A DNA stretch of 37,134 bases from IMG/VR virus record IMGVR_UViG_3300006128_000025, positions 1-37,134 of that record; one strand, 5' to 3'. The stretch comes from a virus. Of the stretch, positions 5,855 to 13,016 are shown one piece after another. The translations under genes were made by a program, and so were the position numbers. Numbering within the stretch: the first letter of the stretch is position 1; each line of letters opens with the position of its first letter. Under the pieces are notes generated by a model, which was not told where the DNA came from, made no database searches, and was given only the letters and a program-made list of their open reading frames with translations.

Positions 5855-6049
5855 ATGAGTGGAGTGGTGTATTTATTAGTTTTTATTTGTTTAGCTACAA
5901 CTAGCTGGGCAATGATAAAGCTAGCTAGCAGAGTGGAGTGGCTAGAATTCCAACTACACGAAATAACAAGCATAGATGTAGAAAAGGAACTAAAAAAATT
6001 AACTAAAGAACTTAGCAAAGGAGTCAACAATGTCAAACGCAGTAAATGA
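5855..6049 (+). CDS. Membrane-anchored coiled-coil protein, 64 aa
   Basis: N-terminal transmembrane span VVYLLVFICLATTSWAMI (residues 4-21), followed by a heptad-like charged helix (VEWLEFQLHEI to about residue 57) and a basic end. First gene of the replication operon, with a GGGGG site before the ATG. The shape resembles an i-spanin-like or membrane-tether protein, but it sits in the early block, so a lysis role is doubtful. Confidence 0.6.
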   Translation: MSGVVYLLVFICLATTSWAMIKLASRVEWLEFQLHEITSIDVEKELKKLTKELSKGVNNVKRSK

Positions 6050-6221
6050 TGTTATATTTGAAAATTTATTAGATGAATTTAGTGATCTCATCACGGAAAG
6101 TGATATATCAAACGATACTAAAGATAGAATTTTATTATTAATTGAACAAGGTGATTTTGAAAGTGCACAACAAGCACTTAGTTATGTTGCAAAGTACGCT
6201 ATGAAAGGATTGCCTGTATGA
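6030..6221 (+). CDS. Hypothetical helical protein, 63 aa
   Basis: Good AAAGGAG site; overlaps the preceding gene by 20 nt. All-helical and acidic (VIFENLLDEFSDLI; DRILLLIEQGDFESAQQALS). No family recognised. Its stop forms an ATGA overlap with the next gene. Confidence 0.6.
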   Translation: MSNAVNDVIFENLLDEFSDLITESDISNDTKDRILLLIEQGDFESAQQALSYVAKYAMKGLPV

Positions 6222-6388
6222 GCGAATTAGAACTATTGAATAACGAGTATCTTGAAGAAGTTAAGCGAGCATATATTATTGCTGGATTGAAAGAATTAAA
6301 CAGCGTTATGATACCCCGGAAACCTGAATTGATACAGGACGTAACACCTAAACGAGTGAAACATATCGAGATTATATACGAGGCATAA
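6218..6388 (+). CDS. Hypothetical protein, 56 aa
   Basis: Coupled by ATGA to the upstream gene, with AAAGGA about 11 bases before. Helical first half (LELLNNEYLEEVKRAYII), then a Pro/Lys segment and a short strand. Function unknown. Confidence 0.55.
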   Translation: MSELELLNNEYLEEVKRAYIIAGLKELNSVMIPRKPELIQDVTPKRVKHIEIIYEA

Positions 6389-6595
6389 ATGACGTACGCA
6401 GAATACTTACGACAAGAACAAACAATGGACAAGTATATTTTATTACTTATGTCGTTGGAACTGCCACTGGAAAGCAAGAAAAAACAATTAGGCGTATATC
6501 AGGTTGCAGATCTGTTAAGCATATCGCACCAGACTGTATACAATTGCCTGGAACGTAATGCAGAATTAGTAAAGGAATATATAAATGGATTCTAA
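6389..6595 (+). CDS. Small helix-turn-helix protein, 68 aa
   Basis: Starts immediately after the previous stop. Residues about 34-58 (LGVYQVADLLSISHQTVYNC) fit a helix-turn-helix of the excisionase/MerR or helix-turn-helix 17 type: alpha helix, turn at SIS, recognition helix. Directly upstream of the Cas4-like nuclease with an 11-nt overlap. Could regulate the early operon or assist recombination. Confidence 0.6.
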   Translation: MTYAEYLRQEQTMDKYILLLMSLELPLESKKKQLGVYQVADLLSISHQTVYNCLERNAELVKEYINGF

Positions 6596-7352
6596 CGAGC
6601 CAAAAGACTATTTGATGCCTTATATTAATAAGTACCTTAAAGATAAGTCAGAAGAAGTGCGAGATTATGGAGATTATTGGTCAGCTAGTAGTGCCGGAAT
6701 GTGCCAACGACTGTTGGTTTTTAGACGGCTCAAGTTACCAAAAGTGCCAGAACTTAATGATGACTTCGGAACAGCACAACGAAACTTCGGTATTGGACAC
6801 GCTGTACATGGCTGGGTTCAAGGTATCACACAAGCTACTGGTATATCAGTATCACAAGAAAAAGAACTTCAGGACGAAACGTATATGATAAGAGGCCATT
6901 ATGACGATGTTGTAAAGATCGACGGCAAGTATATCCTGATTGATTACAAAACAGTAAACTCTAAAGCATTTGGTTACCCTAAAAAAGAAATGGGACAGCT
7001 ACATCGTATGCAACTAGGTACTTACCTAATGATGTTGCAGAAAGATCACCCAAAGCTGGTAGATGCAATGATTTACGAATTTGAGAAAGATAACGGCCGT
7101 TACCGCTTTCAAAGTACAAAGTGGGACAATGTATTGGAAAATGACGTAAAAGGCTTCTGGCGGGCTTTAAATGCGTCGTGGGGGGCATATAAAGAGTATG
7201 GAGAGATACCAGACTGTACTTGCCACCTTATCGACAATGGCTGGATGGCTAAACGTACAAAGATGGGTAAAGTGTACAATGATTATTTTTTTAACAATGA
7301 GCCGTGCAGTTTAGAATGGCTTGCAAGAAACAAGGAGAATATAAGTGTTTAA
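6585..7352 (+). CDS. Cas4/RecB-like PD-(D/E)XK nuclease with Fe-S cysteines, 255 aa
   Basis: Predicted DNA exonuclease. Motifs in order: Cys40 in AGMCQR; a conserved His in GHAVHGWVQ; GHYDDVV (catalytic Asp); LIDYKTV, the D-x-K motif; and QLGTYL, the Q-x3-Y motif of RecB nucleases. The C-terminal third has CTC and a final PCSLEWL cysteine. With Cys40 these make the four ligands of a 4Fe-4S cluster as in Cas4 and AddB-type nucleases. No cas1, cas2 or CRISPR array is present, so this is a stand-alone phage enzyme, likely in recombination or DNA-end processing. It sits upstream of an SSB-like gene and, further down, ninG, as in a recombination module. Confidence 0.85.
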   Translation: MDSNEPKDYLMPYINKYLKDKSEEVRDYGDYWSASSAGMCQRLLVFRRLKLPKVPELNDDFGTAQRNFGIGHAVHGWVQGITQATGISVSQEKELQDETYMIRGHYDDVVKIDGKYILIDYKTVNSKAFGYPKKEMGQLHRMQLGTYLMMLQKDHPKLVDAMIYEFEKDNGRYRFQSTKWDNVLENDVKGFWRALNASWGAYKEYGEIPDCTCHLIDNGWMAKRTKMGKVYNDYFFNNEPCSLEWLARNKENISV

Positions 7353-7554
7353 GAGAAAACCAAGCAAACAAGAACAACTTGATAATTTAGTTGATGATAT
7401 TACAGAATTGTATTGGAATATTGACGATAAAATGAATGAGATAAATAACACAATTAACGATTTATTTATTTATCTTGAAGTATCGAGAGTAGATGTAGAT
7501 CCAGCAACAGGTATTGGTAAAGTAGTTAGCATTAGAAAGAAAGGTAAAAAATAA
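7345..7554 (+). CDS. Coiled-coil protein, 69 aa
   Basis: Begins at GTG 7345 with AAGGAG upstream, overlapping the nuclease end. Residues about 8-45 form an acidic coiled coil (LDNLVDDITELYWNIDD, then MNEINNTINDLF). A basic tail follows (SIRKKGKK). May accompany the nuclease or SSB; unknown. Confidence 0.65.
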   Translation: MFKRKPSKQEQLDNLVDDITELYWNIDDKMNEINNTINDLFIYLEVSRVDVDPATGIGKVVSIRKKGKK

Positions 7555-8033
7555 TGCCGGAAGATATGTTAAAGCAGTTCGAAACTGTAACAGAAATTTT
7601 AAACAACGGACAAGTTGCTAAAGAAGGACAGTACGTTGATAAAAAAACTAATCAAACTAAAACTTGGGAAAAATACCATATTCTTACCGATCAAGGACAA
7701 AGTTTATACGTGTTCGGGCCGGTACAAGTAGGCGATACTGTCGAAACTTGGGATGATCCAAAGTGGGGACATCAGGGTAAAGTTGTCAAGAAAGACAAGT
7801 TCGGTACAATTATTGACAAGCTTGATGAGATTTTAAAACTTCTTAGAAATCAGCCAACAGGCCGTGATAAATTTATTGAAGTCGCTAGTCAAATTCGCAC
7901 ACGGGTAGATGAAAAACGTGAGCAAGAAGCAAAACGAGAAGCCGTACAGCCAAAACCACCTGTCGATGAGTGGGGTAATACTGATGAATATTATGATGAT
8001 CAACCAATCAACTTAGCAGATATTCCATTCTAA
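7554..8033 (+). CDS. SSB-like single-stranded DNA-binding protein, 159 aa
   Basis: The N-terminal 80 residues are strand-rich with aromatic residues (WEKYHILTD, SLYVFGPVQVGDTVETW), consistent with an OB-fold. A Glu/Lys-rich helix follows, then a flexible acidic tail ending DDQPINLADIPF. The terminal acidic-IPF motif is the signature by which bacterial SSB recruits partner proteins. I infer an SSB analogue that coats ssDNA and docks host SSB-binding enzymes. The OB domain itself is too divergent to identify by eye. Confidence 0.65.
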   Translation: MPEDMLKQFETVTEILNNGQVAKEGQYVDKKTNQTKTWEKYHILTDQGQSLYVFGPVQVGDTVETWDDPKWGHQGKVVKKDKFGTIIDKLDEILKLLRNQPTGRDKFIEVASQIRTRVDEKREQEAKREAVQPKPPVDEWGNTDEYYDDQPINLADIPF

Positions 8034-8081
8034 TTTTTCGCCAATTAACAGATTGAAAAAATCGGTAGACAAGGAACAAAC

Positions 8082-8351
8082 ATGAAATTAGCACGTACGA
8101 CATCAGTCCAACATATAGTGATTGAAAAACCACGTTGGAAACAACGAGTTATAGGCGTAGCTACATTTAGAGTAGGTCAGCATAATATGATTGAAATTAC
8201 AGCTACAAAAAAAGACGGAACACGATATTACCCTGATGAGTATTACATGTCAGGAGAAAGTATTAAAAAACACGAGATTCAGACGTTACCTTCCGGGGTC
8301 AAGCTGTATCTTATACCAATTAATGAATTAGAAATTTTAGAAAGAGAGTAA
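8082..8351 (+). CDS. Hypothetical protein, 89 aa
   Basis: Preceded by AAGGAA and a small A/T-rich stem-loop in the 48-base gap after the SSB-like gene. Basic start, then alternating strands (VIGVATFRVG, MIEITATKKDG, GVKLYLIPINEL), probably a small beta barrel. No family recognised. Confidence 0.6.
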   Translation: MKLARTTSVQHIVIEKPRWKQRVIGVATFRVGQHNMIEITATKKDGTRYYPDEYYMSGESIKKHEIQTLPSGVKLYLIPINELEILERE

Positions 8352-8353
8352 TT

Positions 8354-8506
8354 ATGTTGTTATTACTAATAAGTGCGATATGGGCAGTAGTATGCGGTAG
8401 AATGGCTGAAGATCGCAACAGAGATGTATTATTAGGTTTTATAGCTGGCTTCTTTTTTGGAGTGCTATCAGTAGCTTATTATTACATTGTGGGGGACAAA
8501 GAATAA
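8354..8506 (+). CDS. Two-pass membrane microprotein, 50 aa
   Basis: Two hydrophobic spans, LLLLISAIWAVVCG and VLLGFIAGFFFGVLSVAYYY, joined by a charged turn (RMAEDRNRD). Stop overlaps the next ATG. Holin-like in shape, but it lies among early genes; function unknown. Confidence 0.55.
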   Translation: MLLLLISAIWAVVCGRMAEDRNRDVLLGFIAGFFFGVLSVAYYYIVGDKE

Positions 8507-8709
8507 TGGAAAATACTAGAAAAAAAAGTTTAACTGAATTAACAACTAAAGCACGACATGGAGAAGATTTTTACTCAAAAATTGGTGCAATTGGTGGAAG
8601 TAAAAAAGTGCCAAAAGGTTTTGCAGTAGATAGAGAACTTGCTAGTCAAGCAGGGCGTAAAGGCGGATTAAAATCACGTCGAGGTAAAGTACAATCACAT
8701 AATCAATAA
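8506..8709 (+). CDS. KGG-motif (con-10/stress-repeat-like) protein, 67 aa
   Basis: Contains IGAIGGSKKVPKGFAVD followed by ASQAGRKGG, matching the short Lys-Gly-Gly repeat of general-stress proteins (con-10/YciG-type). Highly basic and probably disordered until bound. In bacteria such proteins relate to stress; in phages their role is not established. The Lys/Arg content suggests nucleic-acid binding. Confidence 0.65.
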   Translation: MENTRKKSLTELTTKARHGEDFYSKIGAIGGSKKVPKGFAVDRELASQAGRKGGLKSRRGKVQSHNQ

Positions 8710-8719
8710 GGGGGGTCTT

Positions 8720-8887
8720 ATGAAAAAGTATCTTTATATTAGTAAGCCAAGAAAAAGAAAAGGACCATTATTTGTAGATCAAAAGTATATTGAACAAGAA
8801 TTTAAAGAAGTTAAGGAGTGGTATAATAGCCCTCAATACAAAAGAATGATGGAGAAGGTTGCAACACGACCTTTCTATACAAAATGA
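8720..8887 (+). CDS. Basic hypothetical protein, 55 aa
   Basis: GGGGGG site before the ATG. Lys-rich start (YLYISKPRKRKGP), then a helix (IEQEFKEVKEWYNS) and a basic end. Overlaps the next gene by four bases. A TGGTATAAT extended -10 lies inside it (8819-8827). Confidence 0.55.
   Translation: MKKYLYISKPRKRKGPLFVDQKYIEQEFKEVKEWYNSPQYKRMMEKVATRPFYTK
8819..8827 (+). promoter_or_regulatory. Possible internal extended -10 promoter
   Basis: TGGTATAAT inside the 55-aa gene; no -35 seen. Would feed the 8884-10901 genes. Confidence 0.3.
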
Positions 8888-9078
8888 ACTTAGATGAAAA
8901 GCTAGATGAGATACTTGTAAACTTTTTTAATAAAGCTGAAATAGATGTGCATAGTAAAAATAATAATAATGGAAGTGTTTTTACGAAAGCTGGAACGGAA
9001 GCTAAGGAAGCTATTAAACAACTCATAGAAGACGAAGTTGAAGAAAATAACTGGCACAGAACAATAGGAGATGAATAA
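8884..9078 (+). CDS. Hypothetical helical protein, 64 aa
   Basis: ATGA coupling to the upstream stop and no own Shine-Dalgarno. Helix, Asn-rich loop (SKNNNNGS), helix (EAKEAIKQLIEDEVEE). Acidic. No family recognised. Confidence 0.6.
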   Translation: MNLDEKLDEILVNFFNKAEIDVHSKNNNNGSVFTKAGTEAKEAIKQLIEDEVEENNWHRTIGDE

Positions 9079-9401
9079 TGAGCCAAAAAAACGAGCATGG
9101 TGGGGGCGAGAAAGCCATGAGGGAAATAGCCGAAGCCTGTGAGCAAGAGGAAATAGAAACAGCTAATCGTAGGATTGCTGCATTTCATAAATCGGAACAG
9201 TATTTAGCTTATCTAGCCCTGCATGAAATAGATAGAATTATCCAAGCGGAAAATGATAATTGTTCACTACAACAGCTTTATGTTGCACCGCCGTTTGGAG
9301 ATTTGCCATACTCAAGAGATAGATTTTCACCAAGTAATCAACAAAGGGATTGGGATAATGAAGAAAAAACCGACAGTAGCACAACTGAAGAAGAAAGCTG
9401 A
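9078..9401 (+). CDS. Hypothetical protein, 107 aa
   Basis: AGGAG before the ATG; TAATG overlap with the previous gene. Helical and charged first half (EKAMREIAEACEQEEIET), then a Pro/Tyr region and an acidic Ser/Thr/Glu tail. Its last 44 bases overlap ninG in another frame. No family recognised. Confidence 0.55.
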   Translation: MSQKNEHGGGEKAMREIAEACEQEEIETANRRIAAFHKSEQYLAYLALHEIDRIIQAENDNCSLQQLYVAPPFGDLPYSRDRFSPSNQQRDWDNEEKTDSSTTEEES

Positions 9402-9765
9402 TTTATATTTTAGTAAATATATTAGATACAGAGATGCAACCAAAAAAGGTGGAGTTTACTACGCTCCTTGTATAACATGCGACAAACAATTACCTATTAA
9501 ACAGATGCACGCTGGGCACTTTCAATCACGTAGACATAACTCAACCAGATACGATGATGAAAACGTAAATGCTCAGTGTGCCGCCTGTAACACGTATAAT
9601 CAGGGTGAACAATACCGATACGCAAAAGCCCTTGATCTAAAGTTTGGAGATGGTACAGCAGATAAACTTGTGGCATTGGCTCAGGAATATCATAAATTAA
9701 CAATAGAAGAATTAGAAGGCATAATTGATGAATCAAAATCCAACATCCGACACTACGAAGCTTGA
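9358..9765 (+). CDS. ninG: NinG/Rap-like recombination endonuclease, 135 aa
   Basis: NinG (Rap) proteins of lambdoid phages cleave Holliday-junction and D-loop recombination intermediates. Features seen: basic N-terminus with LKKKADLYFSKYIRYRD; a CITC pair; HAGHFQSRRHNSTRYDDENV, the family's central motif; CAACNTYNQGEQYRYA, the second Cys pair and NxxxxG element. The MKKK start at 9358 is preferred to the first possible start at 9253 because it has its own GGGAT site and opens at the family N-terminus. Together with the Cas4-like nuclease and SSB it indicates recombination-dependent DNA metabolism. No polymerase accompanies it. Confidence 0.85.
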   Translation: MKKKPTVAQLKKKADLYFSKYIRYRDATKKGGVYYAPCITCDKQLPIKQMHAGHFQSRRHNSTRYDDENVNAQCAACNTYNQGEQYRYAKALDLKFGDGTADKLVALAQEYHKLTIEELEGIIDESKSNIRHYEA

Positions 9766-9964
9766 AATATTTGTAACGTTTGCTAAGAAGAAAGATAGTC
9801 TAACTTTTACTCATAACAAAGAAGTTTATAAAGTTTCATTAGATGGTACTAAAATAGATATTATTAAATTAGATGAAATAATTACCAAAATTATAGTTAA
9901 AGAAGGACAGTTGCGTAAAATACGACAGGAATTAATGGGAGATTCTGCTATAATAGGAGCATAA
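9728..9964 (+). CDS. Hypothetical protein, 78 aa
   Basis: ATG 9728 chosen over the TTG at 9725; AAGG lies about 12 bases upstream. Beta-rich start (KLEIFVTFAKKKDSLTFTH) then a long amphipathic helix (KLDEIITKIIVKEGQLRKIR). No family recognised. An extended -10 (9946-9954) lies at its end. Confidence 0.55.
   Translation: MNQNPTSDTTKLEIFVTFAKKKDSLTFTHNKEVYKVSLDGTKIDIIKLDEIITKIIVKEGQLRKIRQELMGDSAIIGA
9946..9954 (+). promoter_or_regulatory. Possible extended -10 promoter before the glycosyltransferase
   Basis: TGCTATAAT, about 22 bases before the ATG of the 37-aa gene. No -35 seen. Confidence 0.35.
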
Positions 9965-9976
9965 ATAAAGGAATCA

Positions 9977-10090
9977 ATGAAGCTTTGGCTTCGGATGATG
10001 ATTAAATTTACACTGTATTACGAAGATGTGAAATTAGATCCATATCGACGTAAACATTACAAAAAACCAAAGATAATCAAGAAAAGATAA
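9977..10090 (+). CDS. Very basic microprotein, 37 aa
   Basis: AAAGGA site six bases before the ATG. Hydrophobic-basic start (KLWLRMMIKFTLYY) and a Lys/Arg-rich end (RRKHYKKPKIIKKR). Likely translated to couple the glycosyltransferase two bases downstream, or a nucleic-acid/membrane-binding peptide. Confidence 0.5.
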   Translation: MKLWLRMMIKFTLYYEDVKLDPYRRKHYKKPKIIKKR

Positions 10091-10092
10091 TT

Positions 10093-10812
10093 ATGCGAAT
10101 TGGGGTGTGTTTGCCAAGCAGGGGTTACGTTTATTCCAGAACAATGGAAGATATTTTGCGTAACACTCAGGGTAGAACAGACATCGAATTCTTTTTTTCT
10201 CACGGTCGGGGTATTCCTGATAGTGCTAATTTTATTACTAACAATGCATTAGATGCAGGCGTAGACTATATTTGGTTTGTCGAAGATGATCAGAAACTTC
10301 CTGCTGATATATTAGAACAGATGCTGGCACAAAATGAAGATGTAGTTATTTGTGATTACCCTATCGGAAGGTTTGGTAACTGCGTAAAAGTTTATCCTAA
10401 TGGAACAATCCGTGCAGGTTTAGGTTGTGCATTAATTAAAGCAAGTGTATTTGAAAAGCTAGAACGGCCGTATTTTTCGGCTGATTATGAATTTGGTGTT
10501 ACTACTGAAGGTATACAGCCAATGGAATTAAATCCTGATAGAGATAAAACTAAAATACATGGCAATCATGATCTTATATTTTATTATCGGCTCTGGGAAG
10601 CTAAGGTGAAATTTGTAATACACCACACCCCCGTAGGTCATTACTTTTTTATAACGCCTAAGCTTCCTAAATCTGGTAACAAAACAGGTGAATCGTACGT
10701 TTGTGAAGTATGGGAATATGGTGACATTAGAATAATCGACAGCAATGGCGATCGTTATGATGGTCCTATAATTACAGAAGAATATTCAATAGAAAATCCG
10801 GTATATACATGA
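10093..10812 (+). CDS. GT-A fold glycosyltransferase, 239 aa
   Basis: Starts RIGVCLPSRG, the first Rossmann-like strand, with WFVEDDQKLP (EDD at about residues 64-66) as the metal-binding DxD element and a later GNHDLIFYYRLWEAK acidic/helix segment typical of the acceptor side. Resembles phage-encoded GT2-like enzymes that decorate DNA bases or virion surface. Differs clearly from the 205-aa enzyme at 1130-1747. Placement in the early block favours modification of DNA or host targets; the other, in the late block, might act on virions. This division is inference. Confidence 0.75.
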   Translation: MRIGVCLPSRGYVYSRTMEDILRNTQGRTDIEFFFSHGRGIPDSANFITNNALDAGVDYIWFVEDDQKLPADILEQMLAQNEDVVICDYPIGRFGNCVKVYPNGTIRAGLGCALIKASVFEKLERPYFSADYEFGVTTEGIQPMELNPDRDKTKIHGNHDLIFYYRLWEAKVKFVIHHTPVGHYFFITPKLPKSGNKTGESYVCEVWEYGDIRIIDSNGDRYDGPIITEEYSIENPVYT

Positions 10813-10901
10813 AGTTTGTAGTTTATATTATTGGTTCAATATTCTATCTACCACTCTATCTATTAGAGGTATGGGTATTAAATAAGTTCAATATTCGTTA
10901 A
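10809..10901 (+). CDS. Membrane microprotein, 30 aa
   Basis: ATGA coupling to the glycosyltransferase stop. Almost wholly hydrophobic (FVVYIIGSIFYLPLYLLEVW) with a basic C-terminus. Possibly anchors or assists the glycosyltransferase. Confidence 0.45.
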   Translation: MKFVVYIIGSIFYLPLYLLEVWVLNKFNIR

Positions 10902-10905
10902 AATA

Positions 10906-10914
10906 TGTTATAAT
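10906..10914 (+). promoter_or_regulatory. Extended -10 promoter directly before the 61-aa gene
   Basis: TGTTATAAT ending eight bases before the ATG at 10923, too close for a Shine-Dalgarno; implies a leaderless mRNA. Confidence 0.6.
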
Positions 10915-10922
10915 ATATAGCT

Positions 10923-11108
10923 ATGGAAAAACAAAAACAATTAGGATTTGAAATATTAGACATGACTATTGATGAAATAGTCGAAACGTTAGTAGCACAA
11001 CGTAGAGAAGCTGAATCTCGTGAAAAAGCACAGCAAGTTGGAAGTTTTGTTATACGAGAATGTTCAGATGTCGATTGGGATCCGGATTCATTACCTCTTT
11101 ATGATTGA
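10923..11108 (+). CDS. Hypothetical acidic protein, 61 aa (leaderless)
   Basis: Last rightward gene. Helical, acidic (LDMTIDEIVETLVAQRREAE), with an Asp-rich end (CSDVDWDPDSLPLYD). Own extended -10 promoter and no leader. Its end overlaps the convergent late gene by 10 bases with no terminator in between. A separate promoter for so small a gene suggests a timing role. No family recognised. Confidence 0.6.
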   Translation: MEKQKQLGFEILDMTIDEIVETLVAQRREAESREKAQQVGSFVIRECSDVDWDPDSLPLYD

Positions 11109-11506
11109 TCAATATCTCTCATTATAATTCGCATTACATATTCAGCTATGGTTTGAGGTGGATATTTTGTGTGTACAACCATAACTTCATCGCCAATATT
11201 ATCGTATAAATCCTCAAATTCCTCATCACCTAATTGCTCACGTGAGAACCACCAATCACCACCTTTATCCCGGTGATCCATTACTACAATACAATCAAAG
11301 TCACTGTTGGTATCGTTAATATAAAACACGCAATTAGTTTGATTAAGCTGCTCACAAAACTCTCCTAGTTCATCTATACATTCAGCCCATACAGGCGGTT
11401 GTTCGTAATCTGGATTATTGTTTTCCCACGCTTCTTGCCAGGCCACCCCTGCATAATTTGGCAAGAACTCTCGTGATTCTCCAAATCCAAAACTAAGTTC
11501 ACTCAT
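11099..11506 (-). CDS. Hypothetical protein, 135 aa
   Basis: ATG 11506 is preferred over GTG 11521, as it overlaps the upstream stop by eight bases (ATGAGTGA). Acidic, Trp-rich alpha/beta protein (AGVAWQEAWENNNPDYEQ; DKGGDWWFSREQLGDEEF). Last gene of the leftward lysis-end transcript. No family recognised. Confidence 0.6.
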   Translation of the reverse strand: MSELSFGFGESREFLPNYAGVAWQEAWENNNPDYEQPPVWAECIDELGEFCEQLNQTNCVFYINDTNSDFDCIVVMDHRDKGGDWWFSREQLGDEEFEDLYDNIGDEVMVVHTKYPPQTIAEYVMRIIMRDIDQS

Positions 11507-11708
11507 ATTTTCGAAGTTCACGTTGATGTTTTATGGTAAGTAAATAAATTACTTGATCAATAGCTTCGTCTATAGCCATATCAATTAATCCTTCTTTTTG
11601 CCATAATTGACCACCATGTTCTAATTGACCCTTTTCATACTTTTCAGTAGCTAGTTCTTCAAATTCAGATAGGATGTCATCAAGATGATCGTAGTGTCGT
11701 GCTTCCAT
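11499..11708 (-). CDS. Small MazG-like helical protein, 69 aa
   Basis: Two helices: ILSEFEELATEKYEKGQLEHG and LIDMAIDEAIDQVIYLLT. The E-x2-E ... D-E-A-x-D layout recalls the metal-binding helices of all-alpha NTP pyrophosphatases (MazG/dUTPase-like), but the protein is short for a full fold unless it oligomerises. It directly precedes the 135-aa gene and follows the phosphoesterase with a one-base overlap. Confidence 0.5.
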   Translation of the reverse strand: MEARHYDHLDDILSEFEELATEKYEKGQLEHGGQLWQKEGLIDMAIDEAIDQVIYLLTIKHQRELRKYE

Positions 11709-13009
11709 TATTTTTCCTCATTTGGTAAATACAATTTACCGTTAAATCGAGTTTGATACCCATTGTGTGTTTGTATTGTTATTTGTTGTGTATCGAAAGG
11801 TTTATCTCCGTCTTGGTAATAAACAGCTCCGATACCTTGTTGCCAGTTTTCCCAGTTTTCTACAGGTTTGTCAGTCATTTCATCCACGCTTGAGCCGTAG
11901 CTAGGAACAGCACCATCTACACGTGCTAGGCATCCAAACGACTGAGCTATTACAAATCGTGCTCCTGAGAAGTTGTGAGCCGTTCTGGCGGCGTATTCGT
12001 GTCGATGTATATGTCCAAACAAGGTTGATGTTTCTTCTTTACCTACAATAGCTGCGGCGGTTTTGCCTGCGGGTCGGACCAAATTCCCGTGAATAGCTTT
12101 CAATCTTTCATTAATCCAGTACTGTGCTGCTGGGTAGCCTGATTTGTATTCGCACTCTATATCTGCAAGGTTAAGTAAGAATGGAATAGTAAGGACTTTA
12201 TCAGTTGTACCAGCTTGTCGTACCCCGTACAGCCGTTCTGCGTATTGCATGATATATTTACTAAGCCTAAGTTCGTGATTGCCTGCCAAATAAACTATTT
12301 TAGTGTCGGGGGCGTTGGCTCGAATTTGAGCTAAAAATTGATGCACATAATCTAGGGTTGGATTAAGAGTTTGTGCAAAAGTATTCTCCTGCGAAAAACG
12401 TCCTAATTGTGGAAAATCTAGATTATCTCCGTTAAGCACTACTTGGTCTGGTTTACAGTCCTTGATTAACTGTAAAGCAATGTCTAACGCTTTTGTGTCG
12501 TGGATAGGGTCAAGCGTACCATCTTCGTATCTTCGGAAGCCAGCTTGTATGTCTGGTAATACAATAGCAAGTTTTTCAGATGTAGATTTTTTAGCTGTAC
12601 TCTTGGTTGGTCGGATGATAGTTGGTTTAGCCTGTGAGATAAACATATCTTCCGTAAGCTCAGTAGATTTAGGTACATATTGTACGCTCATAAGATCAAC
12701 AGTTTCAAACTCGTTGTCTTCGTTCTTCATGTACCCTTGATATAAATTAACTCGGTTTACTTTAAGTATATCGTTTGGATCAATACCACTACGCTCAAAT
12801 AACTCGGCTAATTTATCGACTTCTGCTGTTTTTTTTTCAGGTTTGTTTTCCACTTCAACTACCTTTCTTGCTTTTGTTCTATATTTGTTTCTGGTTCTTC
12901 TGATAACATCCCAACTCATCCAAAAGTATTTAGCTTTCAGTTCAGCGTTGGTCATAGTCAGTAAGTTTTTTAAGTCTTGCCCTTCCCAACTGACTTTGTA
13001 TGGTTGCAT
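11708..13009 (-). CDS. Calcineurin-like metallophosphoesterase with N-terminal extension, 433 aa
   Basis: All five motifs of the two-metal phosphoesterase fold are visible in order: LPDIQAGF (about residue 152), GDNLDFP (about 195), GNHELRL (about 245), HGNLVR (about 305) and GHIHRHEY (about 335). The first 150 residues are a basic helical region followed by a linker, possibly nucleic-acid binding. Such enzymes cleave phosphodiesters in nucleic acids or nucleotides. Substrate cannot be told. Sits next to the holin and endolysin in the leftward block, an unusual partner for a lysis cassette. Confidence 0.85.
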   Translation of the reverse strand: MQPYKVSWEGQDLKNLLTMTNAELKAKYFWMSWDVIRRTRNKYRTKARKVVEVENKPEKKTAEVDKLAELFERSGIDPNDILKVNRVNLYQGYMKNEDNEFETVDLMSVQYVPKSTELTEDMFISQAKPTIIRPTKSTAKKSTSEKLAIVLPDIQAGFRRYEDGTLDPIHDTKALDIALQLIKDCKPDQVVLNGDNLDFPQLGRFSQENTFAQTLNPTLDYVHQFLAQIRANAPDTKIVYLAGNHELRLSKYIMQYAERLYGVRQAGTTDKVLTIPFLLNLADIECEYKSGYPAAQYWINERLKAIHGNLVRPAGKTAAAIVGKEETSTLFGHIHRHEYAARTAHNFSGARFVIAQSFGCLARVDGAVPSYGSSVDEMTDKPVENWENWQQGIGAVYYQDGDKPFDTQQITIQTHNGYQTRFNGKLYLPNEEK

Positions 13010-13016
13010 AATATGC

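Noticed and set aside
6585-7352. Phage-borne CRISPR-Cas system suggested by Cas4
   Set aside because: No cas1, cas2, effector or regularly spaced repeat array anywhere in the window; the Cas4-like gene stands alone.
8354-8506. Second holin
   Set aside because: Two spans fit, but the gene is inside the early replication block, far from lysis genes; kept only as a membrane microprotein.
12462-12740. Frames opposite and within the phosphoesterase gene
   Set aside because: Shadows of a gene whose five catalytic motifs are intact.
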